This document shows positions 51,535 through 54,463 of a DNA stretch of 54,463 bases, piece after piece. The notes under the pieces are model-generated. The model made no database searches. It saw nothing but the letters and a program-made list of their open reading frames with translations, and was not told where the DNA came from. The stretch's first letter is position 1; each line of letters begins with the position of its first letter. Origin of the DNA: Planktothricoides sp. SR001 (GTDB lineage: Bacteria > Cyanobacteriota > Cyanobacteriia > Cyanobacteriales > Laspinemataceae); NCBI RefSeq assembly GCF_001276715.1, contig NZ_LIUQ01000047.1, positions 1 through 54,463 on the forward strand, given 5' to 3'. The position numbers and the translations under genes are program-made.

Positions 51535-54420
51535 TCACTTGCGACTGAGACGGCTGCCCTGCCGACAAACCAAATCATAGTCACAATATTGACAAGCATC
51601 TCGTTTATGGTCTGGGTCTACGGGGTAGTGACCTTGTTGCAGTCGTCTTTTCACATTTTCGGCAAACTCTGCCAAAGCCGTCTCATCGATCTCATCGATC
51701 GCCACTTCTTTTAAAATTTTCCCCTTGGTTAGGGAGTAATAGTAAGCATTGGTGACAGCTTGCCCAGGAAATAAGTCCTTGGCTGCAACTTGTACATATA
51801 ACGGTAACTGGATATCCAGCTTGGCTTGACCGTTGGCATCTTTTGCCCCTTTGGGGGGAGAGGAACTGGTTTTATAGTCCACGATCGCCAATCCTTCGGG
51901 AGTGCGATCCACTCGGTCTACGGTGCCTTTAACTTTCAGACCATACCAAGTGCCGGTAAATTTTTTTTCCGTCGCCAGAATTTCTGTATTTTCCTGGAGA
52001 AATTCTGGTGCGGATACTGCCCGCTGTAATAGGGTTAAATGCTCTTGACGGCGGGCTTTCCAACCGGGCAACGGGGGCAATTTATCTAAATTTTCGGCTT
52101 TTTCTGCCTGTGAAAACGCGGTTTCTAACTGTTCGATCGCCGTGGCGACAAAATTTTTGCCCTCAGAACCGGCAGCGGATTCTACGGAAAGTTCTAGGGT
52201 TTTGTGGTAGAGTCGCCCGCGTAAACTGTTGCTAAGTTCTTCTTCCGCTTCTTCCAGGTCGAGTAAATGTAACTGCTTGTGGCTAAACCATTTAAAGGCA
52301 CATTGACCCAGGTTCGTCAGTTGAGAGGCGCTAAATTCCCATTCGTCTGGATCTAAGCCGATCGCGATCGCCCCATCATACTCATCCGGGGGTTGGCTGC
52401 TTTCTCGGCGTTTCTCCACGGTCCAACAATGATAAGCATGGTTCAGAATCGGATCTGCTTCCGGGGTGTTTCGGGAAACGCCTATACTTTGTAGGTCGCC
52501 AACCGCAGCAACCCTTTTTGCCCCTAACTCAACTTGTCGAGACACTTGGACGCTGGCTACAGGCAAGGGCGGGGCGGCTTCTACTTCCAAACCTAATCTA
52601 GCAATGTAAGGACTAGGCAACATTGGCGTTGAACCCTGAGTTTGAGGATAGGAAAAAATCAGATTTTGGGCAGCAGTTTTCAGGCAGCCATAAAAATTCA
52701 GGGCTTCTCTTTGGGCAGTTTCCACCGCATTAGCCAGGGGAATGCCCCTTTGCCGCAACAATTGGCGATCGCGAAAATCCAAAACCGGACTATCCACCAC
52801 AGGGGCAGGCAAAATTCCCTCCGCCATTCCCAACACAAACACCGATTGATACTCAGTTCCCACCAAAGAAGCGGGAGTATGCAGTTCGACGCCGCCGCGT
52901 CCGGGGGCCGCAGGCACCATCAACAATGCCATTAGCTGAGAAATTTCTTGAATAAACTCTTCAATGGTCAAGATTTCTGTTTCTGGTTTTGACAGATGCA
53001 CCAATCCTTCCTGAAACTGATAATATGCCACCGCCTCCCGCGCCCATCTTGCCGCCCGTTTCCGCAGATTAAAAGCTTTGAAGATATTCTGTAAACGTTC
53101 TACCCAATTTTCTCTAGTATCCTGACTTGGCCAAGATAATATCGATAAATCCACCGATAAATCCACCGATAAATCTACCGCTTGACTGGTGGAAACCTTT
53201 TCATCCCCTTTCGGCTGAAGAATTTCTTGCCACTTTTTCAGTCCAGAGGGATGCATTTTCCGCGCCCTGACCCAACATTCTGGGGGTAAACCAGAACATA
53301 AGGGATGAGTTAACAGTTTTGCGGTCGGTTCAAAGGGCAAATCAGCGATCGCCACCTGACCCAAAGTTTCGATCCAATTGCCTAAACGAGTGGCGGTTAA
53401 AGGAATAGAATACAAAGCCCGAATCGGCAAATCGTATTCCCAGGCAATGTCCAAAATCATTGGCCCATAAATATTTTCATCCCGTGCCACGATCGCGATT
53501 TGGTGACAGGGTACTTTTTGTAATAACTGTTCTTTGACTAGGGCTAAAATCCCCCGCACTTCTGCTTCTAAATGGGGATAAGCATAAACTTTTGCCGGAT
53601 TTGACTCTTTTGGTTCCGGAGGGTCCGAGTCACTCAGCCCTAAAAATTTCTGGGATAAGTATTTGCCCGGATGGTTGGGGTTTTGATGGTTAGTATTTGC
53701 CGCGACTTCCTGGACAATTTCATCATTTTTAACATCATTTTTAACATCATTTTTAATCTGCCATCCCCTTTCTTGCAGCCACGCGATCGCGGAGCGTTGC
53801 GGATGCAACATCGCTTTTTGATTTTCTGACAATAAGGGATGATTCTCCACCGGCAAAAACCACACAGAGCGATCGCCCGCTACCGCATCCACAAATTGCA
53901 GTTGATCCATCAGGGGAAAATCATAGCCATAAACCAGCAAAGATTGCCGCATTGGATTTAATTGCGAAGCAAACCATAAAATTTCCGCCGAGTCCAGCAG
54001 TTTTTTCTCTCTCAACCGTTGCTGATATATTTCAGCTAAATTCACCAAAGGCTGAAACCGTCCTGGCAGTTCAATATGTTTTTGGGGGGGTGGGGTCAAC
54101 TTACCAATAGCTTGCCAATCACCGATTTTCAGCAGTTCTTTTAAAATAGGTGCAACTTTGCGAGTTGTTCCCTCAACATCTGTAGTGGATAGCACTTGCC
54201 GAACAGTTTCTCGTAAATAGCGGTGTGCGGTCAGAAGGGGAACTTCGGCAAACTGATTTTTGCCGATAATTTGTTTCGCCAAATTTTCCAGAGAAAAATG
54301 AGCCACAGAAAGCGATCGCGCCGCTTGTGGGGTCGGCGTCATCACGCTGATTTGGCGATCGCTCGCTAATTTCTTCGCCTCTGCCAAAGGATAGGCATGA
54401 ATATAGATCACCCGATTCAT
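51535..54420 (-). CDS. AddB/RecB-like PD-(D/E)XK nuclease
   Basis: This large protein of 961 residues resembles AddB-type subunits: an inactive helicase-like N-terminal part (about 1-560) and a C-terminal nuclease domain (about 690-961). The nuclease core is GTVDRVD followed by D848 and K850 (IVDYKTS), then QLPLYVQ. Four cysteines (C707, C943, C946, C952) fit the iron-sulfur cluster of AddB and Cas4-like nucleases. The helicase half lacks an evident Walker A, as in many AddB proteins. Tandem in-frame repeats are visible: VKND three times near residue 225 and VDLS three times near residue 420. An AddA-type partner is not in the window. Its probable role is end processing in recombination repair. 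Confidence 0.85.
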   Translation of the reverse strand: MNRVIYIHAYPLAEAKKLASDRQISVMTPTPQAARSLSVAHFSLENLAKQIIGKNQFAEVPLLTAHRYLRETVRQVLSTTDVEGTTRKVAPILKELLKIGDWQAIGKLTPPPQKHIELPGRFQPLVNLAEIYQQRLREKKLLDSAEILWFASQLNPMRQSLLVYGYDFPLMDQLQFVDAVAGDRSVWFLPVENHPLLSENQKAMLHPQRSAIAWLQERGWQIKNDVKNDVKNDEIVQEVAANTNHQNPNHPGKYLSQKFLGLSDSDPPEPKESNPAKVYAYPHLEAEVRGILALVKEQLLQKVPCHQIAIVARDENIYGPMILDIAWEYDLPIRALYSIPLTATRLGNWIETLGQVAIADLPFEPTAKLLTHPLCSGLPPECWVRARKMHPSGLKKWQEILQPKGDEKVSTSQAVDLSVDLSVDLSILSWPSQDTRENWVERLQNIFKAFNLRKRAARWAREAVAYYQFQEGLVHLSKPETEILTIEEFIQEISQLMALLMVPAAPGRGGVELHTPASLVGTEYQSVFVLGMAEGILPAPVVDSPVLDFRDRQLLRQRGIPLANAVETAQREALNFYGCLKTAAQNLIFSYPQTQGSTPMLPSPYIARLGLEVEAAPPLPVASVQVSRQVELGAKRVAAVGDLQSIGVSRNTPEADPILNHAYHCWTVEKRRESSQPPDEYDGAIAIGLDPDEWEFSASQLTNLGQCAFKWFSHKQLHLLDLEEAEEELSNSLRGRLYHKTLELSVESAAGSEGKNFVATAIEQLETAFSQAEKAENLDKLPPLPGWKARRQEHLTLLQRAVSAPEFLQENTEILATEKKFTGTWYGLKVKGTVDRVDRTPEGLAIVDYKTSSSPPKGAKDANGQAKLDIQLPLYVQVAAKDLFPGQAVTNAYYYSLTKGKILKEVAIDEIDETALAEFAENVKRRLQQGHYPVDPDHKRDACQYCDYDLVCRQGSRLSRK

Positions 54421-54463
54421 ATTATTGGTTGTTAGTTGTTGGTTGTTAGTGCGATTCGTTCAG
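54421..54463. repeat. TTGTTGG/TTGTTAG repeats at the window end
   Basis: The upstream region of the nuclease gene begins with heptamers of the TTGTTGG/TTGTTAG type and is cut by the window edge. Confidence 0.6.

Overview
The window comes from a cyanobacterium, probably a filamentous one of the Oscillatoriales type (that last step is inference). Evidence: the beta' RNA polymerase subunit is split into rpoC1 and rpoC2; HIP1 sites (GCGATCGC) are very frequent; and there are photosynthesis-linked genes (chlM, an ftsH2-type protease, an flv3-flv1 pair, a GUN4-domain kinase, a glutamyl-tRNA synthetase with a CAAD thylakoid-anchoring tail). The gaps are crowded with 7-, 9- and 12-15-nt tandem repeats and with several families of short palindromes, also typical of such genomes.

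Layout. 1-7280: rpoC1 and rpoC2, with a frameshifted HNH homing-endonuclease gene wedged between a truncated copy of the first 30 rpoC1 codons and the intact gene. 7619-10432: an InrS/CsoR-type metal sensor, then egtC-egtB (ergothioneine-type synthesis) on the minus strand. 10591-13193: the most unusual stretch. It holds a promoter, a small ORF, a decayed RlaP-type nucleotidyltransferase, an intact conserved protein of unknown function, a terminator, a perfect 24-bp palindrome overlapping a promoter, and a non-coding unit with two tRNA-like modules in permuted order (T arm, acceptor 3' strand, acceptor 5' strand, D arm), closed by another terminator. 13278-18080: two minus-strand histidine kinases. 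18417-21364: a RecB-like nuclease and a phytase-like lipoprotein. 21554-24018: tRNA-Asp and gltX-CAAD. 24592-27710: a secreted protein and ftsH. 28286-31902: flv3 then flv1 (minus). 32448-36072: TPR membrane protein, Crp-family regulator, M61 peptidase. 36352-37823: transposase remnant and orphan DNA methyltransferase. 37924-47848: argJ, Ser/Thr kinase-GUN4, cell-wall amidase, DUF423 protein, small membrane protein, chlM, nagA, purE. 48365-54420: ammonium transporter, tRNA-Val, pentapeptide-repeat protein, a MITE-like element and an AddB/RecB-like nuclease.

Most genes are independent housekeeping units. Probable operons are rpoC1-rpoC2 (rpoB is expected just upstream, outside the window), egtC-egtB (17-nt overlap) and flv3-flv1. 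The two best leads are (1) the permuted tRNA-like RNA unit next to the RlaP-type pseudogene and its intact partner, and (2) the HNH cassette that appears to have replaced the 5' end of rpoC1 with a synonymously recoded copy. No searches were run. Family names rest on recognised motifs and memory.
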